Positions 5,609 through 11,268 of a stretch of 11,268 nt of DNA are shown here, piece by piece. Positions within the stretch are counted from its first letter, which is position 1, and each line of letters starts with the position of its first letter. The translations under genes were made by a program, and so were the position numbers. Where the stretch lies: the NCBI GenBank assembly GCA_964361785.1, contig CAYIBX010000029.1, forward strand, positions 1-11,268, written 5' to 3'. The notes beneath the pieces are model-generated. The model worked only from the letters and a program-made list of their open reading frames with translations, did no database searches and had not been told where the DNA came from. Origin of the DNA: UBA927 sp964361785 (GTDB taxonomy: Bacteria; Patescibacteriota; Microgenomatia; UBA10105; UBA927).

Positions 5609-6487
5609 ATGAAAAAAAATCAAACTATAAGGAAAGCAGTAATCCCAGCGGCGGGTTTTGGCACACGATTCTTGCCGCAAACCAAGGCAATGCCAAAGGA
5701 AATGCTTCCGATTGTCGATAAGCCTGTCATCCAATATGTCGTTGAAGAGCTGGTCGCATCAGGCATTACAGACATTGTTATCGTCACTGGTTGGAATAAA
5801 CGTTCGATTGAGGATCATTTTGATTACCCAAATGAACTCATTCAAACGCTCAAAGATCAAGGCAAAGAACATTTGATCGATGAGGTGCGAAAAACGGCCG
5901 AGCTTGCAAATTTTATCTATATTCGTCAAAAAGGACCGTATGGCAATGGGACACCGGTCCTTTGTGCAAAAAACATCATTGGTGATGAGCCGTTTGTGGC
6001 GATTTGGGGAGATGAATTCATTTATGCCGATCCACCACGGGCCAAACAGTGTATTGATGTTTTTCAAAAATATGGCGATCCGGTGATTTCTGCGATTCAA
6101 GTAGATAAAGCGGATGTCTCGCGCTATGGCATAGTAGAAGCGACCAAAGTGGAGGATCACATTTATCAAATCAAAAATCTTATTGAAAAGCCAAAGCTTG
6201 ATGAAGCGCCCAGTAACCTTGCAGCACATGGATGCTATGTGCTCACGTCTGATATATTTCCCATATTAGAAACGTTAAAGCCGGGGAAAAGTGGCGAGAT
6301 TTGGTTGACGGATGCGATACGAGAGCTTATGAAATTGCGTCCAGTCTATGCCTGTGAAGTGAAAAATGGTAGGTATTACGATACAGGCAATAAAATTGAG
6401 TATTTAAAAACCGTCGTAGAATTTGCGCTTTTGCACAAAGATTTAAATGGTGAGTTTCGCGACTATCTCAAAAGTCTCAAGCTTTAA
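5609..6487 (+). CDS. galU: UTP-glucose-1-phosphate uridylyltransferase (GalU-like)
   Basis: Makes UDP-glucose from UTP and glucose-1-phosphate for envelope polysaccharides. The 292-residue length fits. Motifs: nucleotide-binding loop VIPAAGFGTRFLPQTKAMPKE (11-31), VDKPVIQYVVEE (36-47), SRYGIVE (171-177), LIEKP (191-195), GEIWLTDAI (229-237) and YYDTGNKIEYL (257-267). Two places differ from textbook GalU: GPYGNGTPVL (109-118) replaces the usual GLGHAVL-type loop, and AIWGDEFI (131-138) replaces the LPDD-type segment. This points to a diverged subfamily, and the sugar or nucleotide preference could differ. I chose the ATG at 5609 because a good promoter overlaps the longer TTG-started frame. 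It sits between two peptidoglycan-modifying genes. Confidence 0.88.
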   Translation: MKKNQTIRKAVIPAAGFGTRFLPQTKAMPKEMLPIVDKPVIQYVVEELVASGITDIVIVTGWNKRSIEDHFDYPNELIQTLKDQGKEHLIDEVRKTAELANFIYIRQKGPYGNGTPVLCAKNIIGDEPFVAIWGDEFIYADPPRAKQCIDVFQKYGDPVISAIQVDKADVSRYGIVEATKVEDHIYQIKNLIEKPKLDEAPSNLAAHGCYVLTSDIFPILETLKPGKSGEIWLTDAIRELMKLRPVYACEVKNGRYYDTGNKIEYLKTVVEFALLHKDLNGEFRDYLKSLKL

Positions 6488-7243
6488 TCATTCCTGCGGT
6501 GCTTCTCCGTAGATGAGTACTTTCGTCCCTGCATTCTCTGTAGTTGCCAGCGTTGACCACGCTTTCGTATTGGTGACAACCGGCGTTGCCCAGTCGTAGA
6601 GTAATTTGGCTTCATCTATTTTCATGTTGACGCACCCATGACTCATCGGATGCCCGAAATTATTATGCCAATACGTGCCGTGGAAAGAAAACCCACGCAT
6701 TTTGGCAATACTATCATTATAAAAGAACATGACCCACGGTACATTTGGGAGATAATAATATGTACCCAGATCTTTATTTCCGCCTTTCATTAGCTGGCTT
6801 TTTACCTTCGTCCAAATACGAAATTCTCCGGTCGGTGTCCTGCCCCATTTTCCCGTAGAGACGGTGAACTCATATACGCGCGTTTGCCCCTCAAATGCGT
6901 ATACTTTTTGATGCGTAAGGTCTACTTCTATCCGTTTTTCTGTCATTTCTAGAGGATCTGAGGTGACGCCAAGAATCAGCGATTGGACAGTAAGGGATGC
7001 TATACTTGGGGGAAACACGGTATGCGCATGAAACACTGCAGGTGTCAGGTCTTCTACGGGTGTCGGGAGCGTTTTACCGAGCATCATCTGTTGCAAAGAA
7101 AAAGAATCAGCAAGGGGTTCATTGGTATGCGAGAGTTGCTTTAATGGAATAGCTACAAGTGCAAGTGCACCGATAAAAAGAACGAGCAATCCGATCATAC
7201 TCGGTACGACTGAAGAAAGGCCTGCTCGTGACATATCAGACAT
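6488..7243 (-). CDS. Membrane-anchored L,D-transpeptidase (YkuD domain)
   Basis: Predicted to form 3-3 cross-links in peptidoglycan or attach proteins to it outside the membrane. From the ATG at 7243 the protein has 251 residues: a membrane helix (about 12-32), a linker with no clear domain (33-100), and a YkuD domain (about 103-246). The catalytic signature is complete: HGTYWHNNFGHPMSHGCVNM (188-207), with H188, S201, H202, G203 and the nucleophile C204. The frame is open to 7345, but the promoter at 7253-7282 and the helix position favour 7243 (or 7234). Its stop abuts the galU stop in convergent orientation, with no room for a terminator. Confidence 0.92.
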   Translation of the reverse strand: MSDMSRAGLSSVVPSMIGLLVLFIGALALVAIPLKQLSHTNEPLADSFSLQQMMLGKTLPTPVEDLTPAVFHAHTVFPPSIASLTVQSLILGVTSDPLEMTEKRIEVDLTHQKVYAFEGQTRVYEFTVSTGKWGRTPTGEFRIWTKVKSQLMKGGNKDLGTYYYLPNVPWVMFFYNDSIAKMRGFSFHGTYWHNNFGHPMSHGCVNMKIDEAKLLYDWATPVVTNTKAWSTLATTENAGTKVLIYGEAPQE

Positions 7244-7252
7244 CTTCTTTCT

Positions 7253-7282
7253 ACTATACTGCCCTTGTTGTATGATTTGCAA
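7253..7282 (-). promoter_or_regulatory. Promoter of the L,D-transpeptidase gene
   Basis: On the minus strand TTGCAA (7277-7282) and TATAGT (7253-7258) are 18 bases apart, matching four and five of six consensus positions. The predicted start near 7246 lies about three bases before the ATG at 7243, another near-leaderless arrangement. Confidence 0.5.
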
Positions 7283-7343
7283 TATGGGGCGCGCATTTTT
7301 ACGGGTAAAGGGGTTAGGATATATCGTATGGCAATCGCGACAC

Positions 7344-7781
7344 ATGGTGTATCATGTCATGATAGGGCTTTTGTGGACGTGGTTTTTGCGCGAGCGATGG
7401 GGTGAGTTTAATCCCAAGTGGATTAGTACGGCAGTTATAGGATCAGTCATGCCAGATGTAGAACACATCTATTACTTTTTAGGGTACGGCAAACAGGATG
7501 CCTATGCTAAAGAGGTGCTACGTCTTATAAAACATCATCATTGGCGGCAAGTATTTCAGTTTATAGCAGTGGGGCACAAGCATAATACGAGTTTGGCGTA
7601 CCATAATTTATATACTGTTTGTGGTTTGGTGATATTTTCGTTTGTTTGTTCTATCGTCGACTGGCAGGTGGGAGTGGTACTTTTTGGGGCAATGGTCTCT
7701 CATTACCTTTTTGATATTGCGGATGATTTTATTCAGCTCGGGAACTTAAATCCTAATTGGAAACGGTGGGGAAGATTTTAG
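7344..7781 (+). CDS. YdjM-like membrane protein (putative metal-dependent hydrolase), third copy
   Basis: A 145-residue membrane protein with a His/Asp pattern like the YdjM/DUF457 family (inner-membrane putative metal-dependent hydrolases): H4 in the first helix, MPDVEH (36-41), GHKHNTSLAYHN with H78, H80 and H87, and SHYLFDI with S119, H120 and D124. It is more distant from the two minus-strand paralogues than they are from each other, lacking their GIAWLGPWIK block. The ATG at 7344 is the first that begins at the conserved N-terminal His helix; the frame is open further upstream over the L,D-transpeptidase 5' end. Its stop overlaps that of the convergent neighbour (7778-7781). Substrate unknown. 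Confidence 0.7.
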   Translation: MVYHVMIGLLWTWFLRERWGEFNPKWISTAVIGSVMPDVEHIYYFLGYGKQDAYAKEVLRLIKHHHWRQVFQFIAVGHKHNTSLAYHNLYTVCGLVIFSFVCSIVDWQVGVVLFGAMVSHYLFDIADDFIQLGNLNPNWKRWGRF

Positions 7782-8278
7782 GTGACAAATGCCAGTGCAA
7801 ACGCCAGTATGCAAATGCCTAACTCAATATAAAACAGCCAATGCGTTTTATAAAGCATACTCCACTCGGCATTACTAGTGAGGGGCGACTTGGTACGATA
7901 CACAAAACTAAATTTTCGTTTTATCCATGGTCCCAACCACGCTATGCCATCAAAGTAGTCGAAGGTATCTAGGACAAAATGGGATGCTACACAAATGCCG
8001 GACATGAAAATATAGTGGAGAAGTTGAGGAGAGTAATTTACGGTAAATAGATAGGCGATGCCATACAATACAAACCACGTCACGGGATAGTGAGAAAGTG
8101 CAAAATATTTTTCTCGATGGGCAAAAAGCTTATGAAAATTGTAGAGCCCATCTATATCTGGAGCGTTGGATAAAACCATGCTCACAAGGTAGGTGCTATT
8201 GGTATCTGGTAATAGCCCAAAGGTGGCAAACCCTCGTGCGATAAAATAGCCAATTGCAATGTGAGTAGGGGTAGTCAT
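7778..8278 (-). CDS. YdjM-like membrane protein, paralogue A
   Basis: A 166-residue multi-helix membrane protein. Putative metal ligands are H6 (THIAIGY), the PDID motif (40-43), H54, SHYP (62-65) and SHFVLDTF (99-106). The pattern fits the YdjM/DUF457 family, proposed membrane hydrolases without a firmly known substrate. It is clearly a tandem duplicate of the gene at 8279-8800: they share MTT-x-x-H-x-A-x-GY, PDIDG, SHYP, SHFVLDTF and GIAWLGPWIK at the same spacing. The ATG directly follows the TAA of that gene with no base between, so translation is probably coupled. Last gene of the MazG operon. Confidence 0.8.
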   Translation of the reverse strand: MTTPTHIAIGYFIARGFATFGLLPDTNSTYLVSMVLSNAPDIDGLYNFHKLFAHREKYFALSHYPVTWFVLYGIAYLFTVNYSPQLLHYIFMSGICVASHFVLDTFDYFDGIAWLGPWIKRKFSFVYRTKSPLTSNAEWSMLYKTHWLFYIELGICILAFALAFVT

Positions 8279-8800
8279 TTAGGGTACTATACCATGTTTG
8301 GCCTTGAGCATTGTAAGTATTGAGACAGCCCAAAGTGCAATTTCCAAATATTTTATCCAATGCTTTAAGTACCAATGTACCCATTCGTGATTGTTGTTTG
8401 GTGTTATCGGCAGGATGCGTATAAAGCTATAGCGTTTTTTGATCCACGGCCCTAACCACGCGATTCCGCCATAGATAGAAAATGTATCTAAGACAAAATG
8501 AGAAAGGATGCATGCGCTGGCCAAGAAGGTAAATTCAAATAATGTCGTATCTGTAAACGGAAGAGAAAGAAGAAAAAAGAAAACGAGTACCAAGAGCCAA
8601 TTAGCGGGGTAATGCGAGATAGACTGTAAATGATTTTGATGATTGTATACTTGTTTTAACGACAGCGCGCCGTCGATATCAGGTAAGTTTGCAAAGACGA
8701 TGCCCATGATATACGTTGTGTGTTCGTGCGGCAGTATGCCTCGTACTACGAGGTATCGTGAGATAAGATAGCCTACGGCGACATGAGAAAGAGTAGTCAT
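8279..8800 (-). CDS. YdjM-like membrane protein, paralogue B
   Basis: A 173-residue membrane protein with the same layout as paralogue A: H6 (SHVAVGY), PDID (40-43), H54 and H57, SHYP (62-65), a strongly hydrophobic helix (about 68-80), SHFVLDTF (100-107) and GIAWLGPWIKK (112-122). It starts five bases after the stop of the MazG-like gene and runs into paralogue A, so the three form one operon. Retention of all candidate metal ligands in both copies suggests both are active. A link between MazG-type NTP cleavage and these membrane proteins is not established. Confidence 0.8.
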   Translation of the reverse strand: MTTLSHVAVGYLISRYLVVRGILPHEHTTYIMGIVFANLPDIDGALSLKQVYNHQNHLQSISHYPANWLLVLVFFFLLSLPFTDTTLFEFTFLASACILSHFVLDTFSIYGGIAWLGPWIKKRYSFIRILPITPNNNHEWVHWYLKHWIKYLEIALWAVSILTMLKAKHGIVP

Positions 8801-8805
8801 ATGTA

Positions 8806-9138
8806 TTAGCGTTTTGGAGTTGTCTGGCGCTTTTCTATTTTATGTAAGGTGTACATCACGCGTTTATGAAGGTCAATGTTTTTAATTCTGGCAAATCGAA
8901 GGACCGAGACGATGATATCCCCTAATTCCTGCTCGTATGTCTCATCTTCTTGGGCGGCTATGTTAGTCGGTTTCCTTCCGTGTTTGGCAAGATACGCACG
9001 AGCCATTTCGCCGACTTCTTCTACCAAAGAGAGGATAAGAAACGATCCAAATTCTTCTTTGTGTTTTAAATCCGCATCCGCTTTTTCAAGGATGGAAATA
9101 TATTTGCCAAAGGGGGATGTGATGGGTGGTTTGTTCAT
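8806..9138 (-). CDS. MazG-like nucleoside triphosphate pyrophosphohydrolase
   Basis: A 110-residue all-alpha NTP-PPase. The metal-binding signature is present: EEVGE (E40, E41, E44) followed about 27 residues later by ELGD (E71, D74). Such single-domain enzymes usually hydrolyse (d)NTPs to monophosphates, often to remove damaged nucleotides. The length fits the small MazG-like or DCTPP group rather than full two-domain MazG. The ATG at 9138 is fixed by an extended -10 promoter that places transcription start on the ATG itself. First gene of an operon with two YdjM-like genes. Confidence 0.85.
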   Translation of the reverse strand: MNKPPITSPFGKYISILEKADADLKHKEEFGSFLILSLVEEVGEMARAYLAKHGRKPTNIAAQEDETYEQELGDIIVSVLRFARIKNIDLHKRVMYTLHKIEKRQTTPKR

Positions 9139-9144
9139 TACACC

Positions 9145-9153
9145 ATTATATCA
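9145..9153 (-). promoter_or_regulatory. Extended -10 promoter of the MazG operon
   Basis: On the minus strand TGATATAAT is a perfect extended -10 (TG-N-TATAAT). No good -35 is seen, as is common for extended -10 promoters. The predicted +1 coincides with the A of the ATG at 9138, giving a leaderless mRNA. It sits in the 26-base gap after the VOC-protein stop. Confidence 0.65.
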
Positions 9154-9164
9154 TTGCGTATATA

Positions 9165-9542
9165 TTATCGTGGTCCAATTAACTGGATGGTATTCCCGTC
9201 CGGATCAGAAAATGTGGCAAACCATTTATCAAACGTTGGCGCCTTGAATGGTTTGGCGATGATGGGTACCTTTTTTGAAAGGAGATGTTTATACGCGTTA
9301 TCGATTGAATCAACCGTTATGTTGAACATAATACGTAATGGATCTTTGTTTTTGCCATGAATTTCTGAATGTTGGCCGACCCAGAGCCATGGACCACCAT
9401 TGGGGAATTCCATGAGTACTCCTGTGTCTTGTGGGTGATCAAGTTCTTCGACGACTTTGAGATCAAAGGTCTTCAGGTACCAATCAGAGAGCTTTCGAAA
9501 ATCTTCTGACCAGATAAGAATGGTGGAGATATTTTGAAACAT
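9165..9542 (-). CDS. VOC (glyoxalase/bleomycin-resistance fold) protein
   Basis: A 125-residue protein with the paired beta-alpha-beta-beta-beta modules of the vicinal oxygen chelate superfamily. The second module ends in FSDPDGNTIQLIG (111-123), the family hallmark. The usual metal-binding Glu of that strand is Gln here (Q120), and the first strand (STILIWSED) lacks the usual His or Gln ligand. It may therefore not be a glyoxalase-type metalloenzyme, and a ligand-binding or resistance-type role is possible. It starts three bases after the stop of the 85-residue gene with no Shine-Dalgarno sequence, so the two are probably cotranscribed. Confidence 0.85.
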   Translation of the reverse strand: MFQNISTILIWSEDFRKLSDWYLKTFDLKVVEELDHPQDTGVLMEFPNGGPWLWVGQHSEIHGKNKDPLRIMFNITVDSIDNAYKHLLSKKVPIIAKPFKAPTFDKWFATFSDPDGNTIQLIGPR

Positions 9543-9545
9543 AGA

Positions 9546-9803
9546 TTAACCTTTTCGACTTCCAGATCGTCGTTTGCGCATATTTTGAGCCCAAGATCGT
9601 TCTGCACGTTTTGCATCACCAGCATGAAATTTTTCACCCATATCTACTACACTTAAATCAAGCAGTTTTCTGTGTTGTTGCGCTCCTTTCGCTGTCAACT
9701 CGAAAGATCTGCTTCCATCTGTGATAAAAGCTAATAGGTTCCTTGCTTGTTGAGGCGAATTTACCTCGACTTTTTTTCCATCATTTAGAATAAATATTTC
9801 CAT
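9546..9803 (-). CDS. Small basic hypothetical protein
   Basis: An 85-residue protein that I do not recognise. The N-terminal half (MEIFILNDGKKVEVNS, then an alpha-helical QQARNLLAFI) looks like a small folded domain. The C-terminal tail is very basic (RKRRSGSRKG), consistent with nucleic-acid binding, which is inference. The ATG at 9803 is supported by two candidate -10 elements just upstream. It leads a two-gene operon with the VOC protein. Confidence 0.6.
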   Translation of the reverse strand: MEIFILNDGKKVEVNSPQQARNLLAFITDGSRSFELTAKGAQQHRKLLDLSVVDMGEKFHAGDAKRAERSWAQNMRKRRSGSRKG

Positions 9804-9810
9804 GAAACAT

Positions 9811-9853
9811 ATTTTATCATGAAATTATATGAACGCAACTGTGTTTCTGTAAT
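9811..9853 (-). promoter_or_regulatory. Promoter region of the small basic protein and VOC operon
   Basis: Two -10 candidates are on the minus strand. TGATAAAAT (9811-9819) is an extended -10 whose predicted +1 falls at the ATG (9803). TATAAT (9824-9829) with ATTACA (9848-9853) at 18-base spacing would give a leader of about 14 bases. I cannot decide which is used. Confidence 0.5.
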
Positions 9854-9873
9854 TGTTGTATAACGTTCCTGTT

Positions 9874-9903
9874 TACTACAAATCAATCGATTGATTTATA
9901 GTA
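9874..9903 (-). repeat. 30-bp near-perfect palindrome after the hydrolase gene
   Basis: The core AATCAATCGATTGATT (9881-9896) is perfectly self-complementary, and symmetry continues to 9874 and 9903 with one mismatch pair (9879/9898). In minus-strand RNA that pair is a U-G wobble, in plus-strand RNA a C-A mismatch, so the fold is better in the transcript of the hydrolase operon, whose stop is at 9912. No T-tract follows, so it is not a classical terminator. It could be a 3' RNA stem or a dimeric protein site. Confidence 0.7.
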
Positions 9904-9911
9904 GAGATTTA

Positions 9912-10472
9912 TTATTTCATGTTTACTATATTTTGGATGACGTCCAAGATATAGGAATAGTTTTCTGGATCAGAAAAGTGGCCGCGATCACGGTAGGTGA
10001 GAAGTGTGGCATTGAGATCCCGCGTCATATCACGGGCTTGTTGGTAGGGAATTGATTCATCATCCATCGAGTGCATGATGATGCGTGTTTTGGTAAGCGA
10101 TTGAATCTTTTTGATGTCAATTTCATGGGTAAAAAAGTCTGCATACTGCTCATCTTTTCTTTTGGCATTTTCTAGTGAGTTGTTAAATGTTGCGACTAAT
10201 ATCAACGCATATAGATTTGGCATTGGATGTTTTTCAAGGTAGAGAAGCGCAGCTCTTGTTCCCAAGCTGTGACCGATAAGAATGACAGGACCTTGTACCT
10301 TTTCTACCTCGGCATGAACCTCTTGTATCCAATCGTCAGCATGCGGCGTATCACCACCAGAGAGTGTGGGGATAGCATACTCTATATTTTTTGCGGCTAA
10401 TTCTGGCACGATGTTAGGATACCAATCGGCGTTGGGAGACGAGGTATAGCCGTGGATGAAAATGATTTTCAT
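9912..10472 (-). CDS. RBBP9/YdeN-type alpha/beta hydrolase
   Basis: A 186-residue serine hydrolase of the small alpha/beta fold type. Visible elements: oxyanion strand FIHGYTSSPNADWYP (5-19), nucleophile elbow GHSLG with S69, the acid in HSMDDESIPYQQA (D137 or D138), and the catalytic His in DRGHFSDPENY (H165). The length and these motifs fit the RBBP9/YdeN family, whose bacterial substrates are mostly unknown. No signal peptide, so it is cytoplasmic. Its ATG overlaps the TGA of the small upstream ORF (ATGA), implying coupled translation. Confidence 0.88.
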   Translation of the reverse strand: MKIIFIHGYTSSPNADWYPNIVPELAAKNIEYAIPTLSGGDTPHADDWIQEVHAEVEKVQGPVILIGHSLGTRAALLYLEKHPMPNLYALILVATFNNSLENAKRKDEQYADFFTHEIDIKKIQSLTKTRIIMHSMDDESIPYQQARDMTRDLNATLLTYRDRGHFSDPENYSYILDVIQNIVNMK

Positions 10473-10642
10473 GGAGTTTGTTGTTGTGGTTGACAGGCTT
10501 GTATAGTGGAAGCTTTTTGGTATATTTTGCCGAAATAAAAGCCAAGGATTGGGAATAAGACGAGTACACTTAACGCGAGCATTTTAGAAAACGGCGTCAC
10601 CGTGGTCATATACTTTGGGAGTTTATACGATTTCTTTTTCAT
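10469..10642 (-). CDS. Small single-helix membrane protein (57 residues)
   Basis: I read a 57-residue ORF from ATG at 10642 to TGA at 10469. It begins MKKKSYKLPK, has a membrane helix (about 20-38, with MLALSVLVLFPILGFYFGK) and ends in a Gln/Pro-rich tail (QPQQQTP) with one Cys at residue 50. It fills the gap exactly: it starts seven bases after the upstream stop, and its TGA overlaps the hydrolase ATG. That spacing is the main evidence that it is real. The topology is probably N-in. Function unknown. Confidence 0.7.
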   Translation of the reverse strand: MKKKSYKLPKYMTTVTPFSKMLALSVLVLFPILGFYFGKIYQKASTIQACQPQQQTP

Positions 10643-10649
10643 GAGGAAG

Positions 10650-11159
10650 TTACAATTGTTTGAACGTATTGATGATCGTGGAGACTTCGGCGTCTTTATT
10701 ACTGTTTAATAACGTGATAAATGTAGATCCAATTTTGTAGACCGTGAGGTCGGATGTGGTGTTTGGGTATTGGGCTTTGTATTCAGCTTCGCTTTTCCAC
10801 TGTTGAATAACAAGGTCATAGGATTGTCCGCCTTTATACATAAGAACGACGCCATTTTTCCAGCCATAGAGATTTTCTTTATCATCAAGAGCCTTATATT
10901 TTGGCGGATAGGAAATAGAAAATCCGAGTGTCGTGTTGGTGTATGTACGCCAGTCGGCGGCAAGGGAAGGCGTGGGGATGGGCGAGTTGGTTGGCGTCGC
11001 AATAACAATTATAGGTGAGGGAGTGACTTGTATTGATGTGGGAAGCGGGACAACAGCAGGAGAATTGACGGTTGGAGAATTTCTTGTAAGAAAAATATAC
11101 GCTGCTATAGCTCCTGCAAGAAATATTATTACCGTGAGCAGTACCTTTTTTGTTTGCAT
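10650..11159 (-). CDS. Membrane-anchored protein with PsbP-like C-terminal domain
   Basis: A 169-residue envelope protein: a signal-anchor helix (about 6-24), a Pro/Thr/Ser-rich spacer (about 28-66) and a globular domain (68-169) starting WRTYTNTTLGFSISYPPKYK. That opening (Tyr-x-Asn, GFSISYP) is typical of PsbP-like or related domains in bacterial lipoproteins and anchored proteins. There is no lipobox Cys, so it is anchored by the helix. It leads an operon with the 57-residue protein and the hydrolase. The Thr/Pro spacer resembles the linker of the protein at 119-1270 in style. Specific role unknown. Confidence 0.7.
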   Translation of the reverse strand: MQTKKVLLTVIIFLAGAIAAYIFLTRNSPTVNSPAVVPLPTSIQVTPSPIIVIATPTNSPIPTPSLAADWRTYTNTTLGFSISYPPKYKALDDKENLYGWKNGVVLMYKGGQSYDLVIQQWKSEAEYKAQYPNTTSDLTVYKIGSTFITLLNSNKDAEVSTIINTFKQL

Positions 11160-11165
11160 AGATAT

Positions 11166-11194
11166 ATGATAGCGATTTTTAACCAGCGTGTAAA
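11166..11194 (-). promoter_or_regulatory. Promoter of the PsbP-like/57-residue/hydrolase operon
   Basis: On the minus strand TTTACA (11189-11194) and TATCAT (11166-11171) are 17 bases apart, each five of six consensus. The predicted start falls on the ATG at 11159, so the mRNA would be leaderless. Bases 11195-11268 show nothing else I can support. Confidence 0.65.
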
Positions 11195-11268
11195 TGTGGC
11201 CTTCGTACGTGAACGTAAACGGTACGATACATTTTGTGCATTCTGTGAAACAACCAATCCTTAGAGTG

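Noticed and set aside
7122..7343. N-terminal extension of the third YdjM-like protein
   Set aside because: It would overlap the L,D-transpeptidase gene and its promoter, and the conserved His helix begins at the ATG at 7344.
7244..7345. Longer L,D-transpeptidase start at 7345
   Set aside because: The extension crosses a plausible promoter, adds a Cys/Pro-rich stretch before the membrane helix, and overlaps the divergent gene start.
11198..11235. CGTAC/GTACG inverted pairs near the window end
   Set aside because: Only five-base arms; expected by chance in this length.

Overview
The window looks like chromosomal DNA of a small-genome bacterium of the Candidate Phyla Radiation (Patescibacteria). 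The lineage is inferred from style, not from a marker gene: moderately AT-rich DNA, very tight gene packing, many short membrane or envelope proteins with Pro/Thr-rich linkers, few Shine-Dalgarno sites, promoters whose predicted transcription start falls on or next to the ATG, and a diverged GalU. UGA is used as a stop at least once (end of the 57-residue ORF), so the code-25 lineages (Gracilibacteria, Absconditabacteria) are unlikely.

Layout. 119-1270 (+): a doubly membrane-anchored, Cys-rich surface protein with Thr/Pro repeats and an Ig-like domain. 1300-1381: tandem 22-bp repeats. 1412-2339: a compact one-gene unit. It encodes a PaaX-like protein (HTH, Cas2-like domain, PaaX C-terminal domain) and is bounded on both sides by a 44-bp interrupted palindrome centred on GCGGCCGC. 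The outer edges form an 18-bp perfect terminal inverted repeat. 2367-3570 (-): secE, nusG and an unrecognised gene behind a good promoter. 3645-5549 (-): a large secreted protein ending in a lysozyme-like lytic transglycosylase domain. 5609-6487 (+): galU. 6488-7243 (-): an L,D-transpeptidase. 7344-7781 (+) and 7778-8800 (-): three YdjM-like membrane proteins, two of them tandem paralogues that follow a MazG-like NTP pyrophosphohydrolase (8806-9138). 9165-9803 (-): a VOC-fold protein behind a small basic protein. 9874-9903: a 30-bp near-perfect palindrome. 9912-11159 (-): a PsbP-like anchored protein, a 57-residue membrane protein and an RBBP9-type hydrolase.

How the genes fit together. 3645-7243 is envelope work: peptidoglycan cleavage, UDP-glucose supply and peptidoglycan cross-linking. 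secE-nusG is core housekeeping. The rest are small accessory operons. The most unusual object is the palindrome-bounded PaaX/Cas2-like unit. It is either a self-regulating repressor with paired operators or a minimal mobile element of an undescribed kind. Its strong Shine-Dalgarno sequence and longer leader set it apart from its neighbours.
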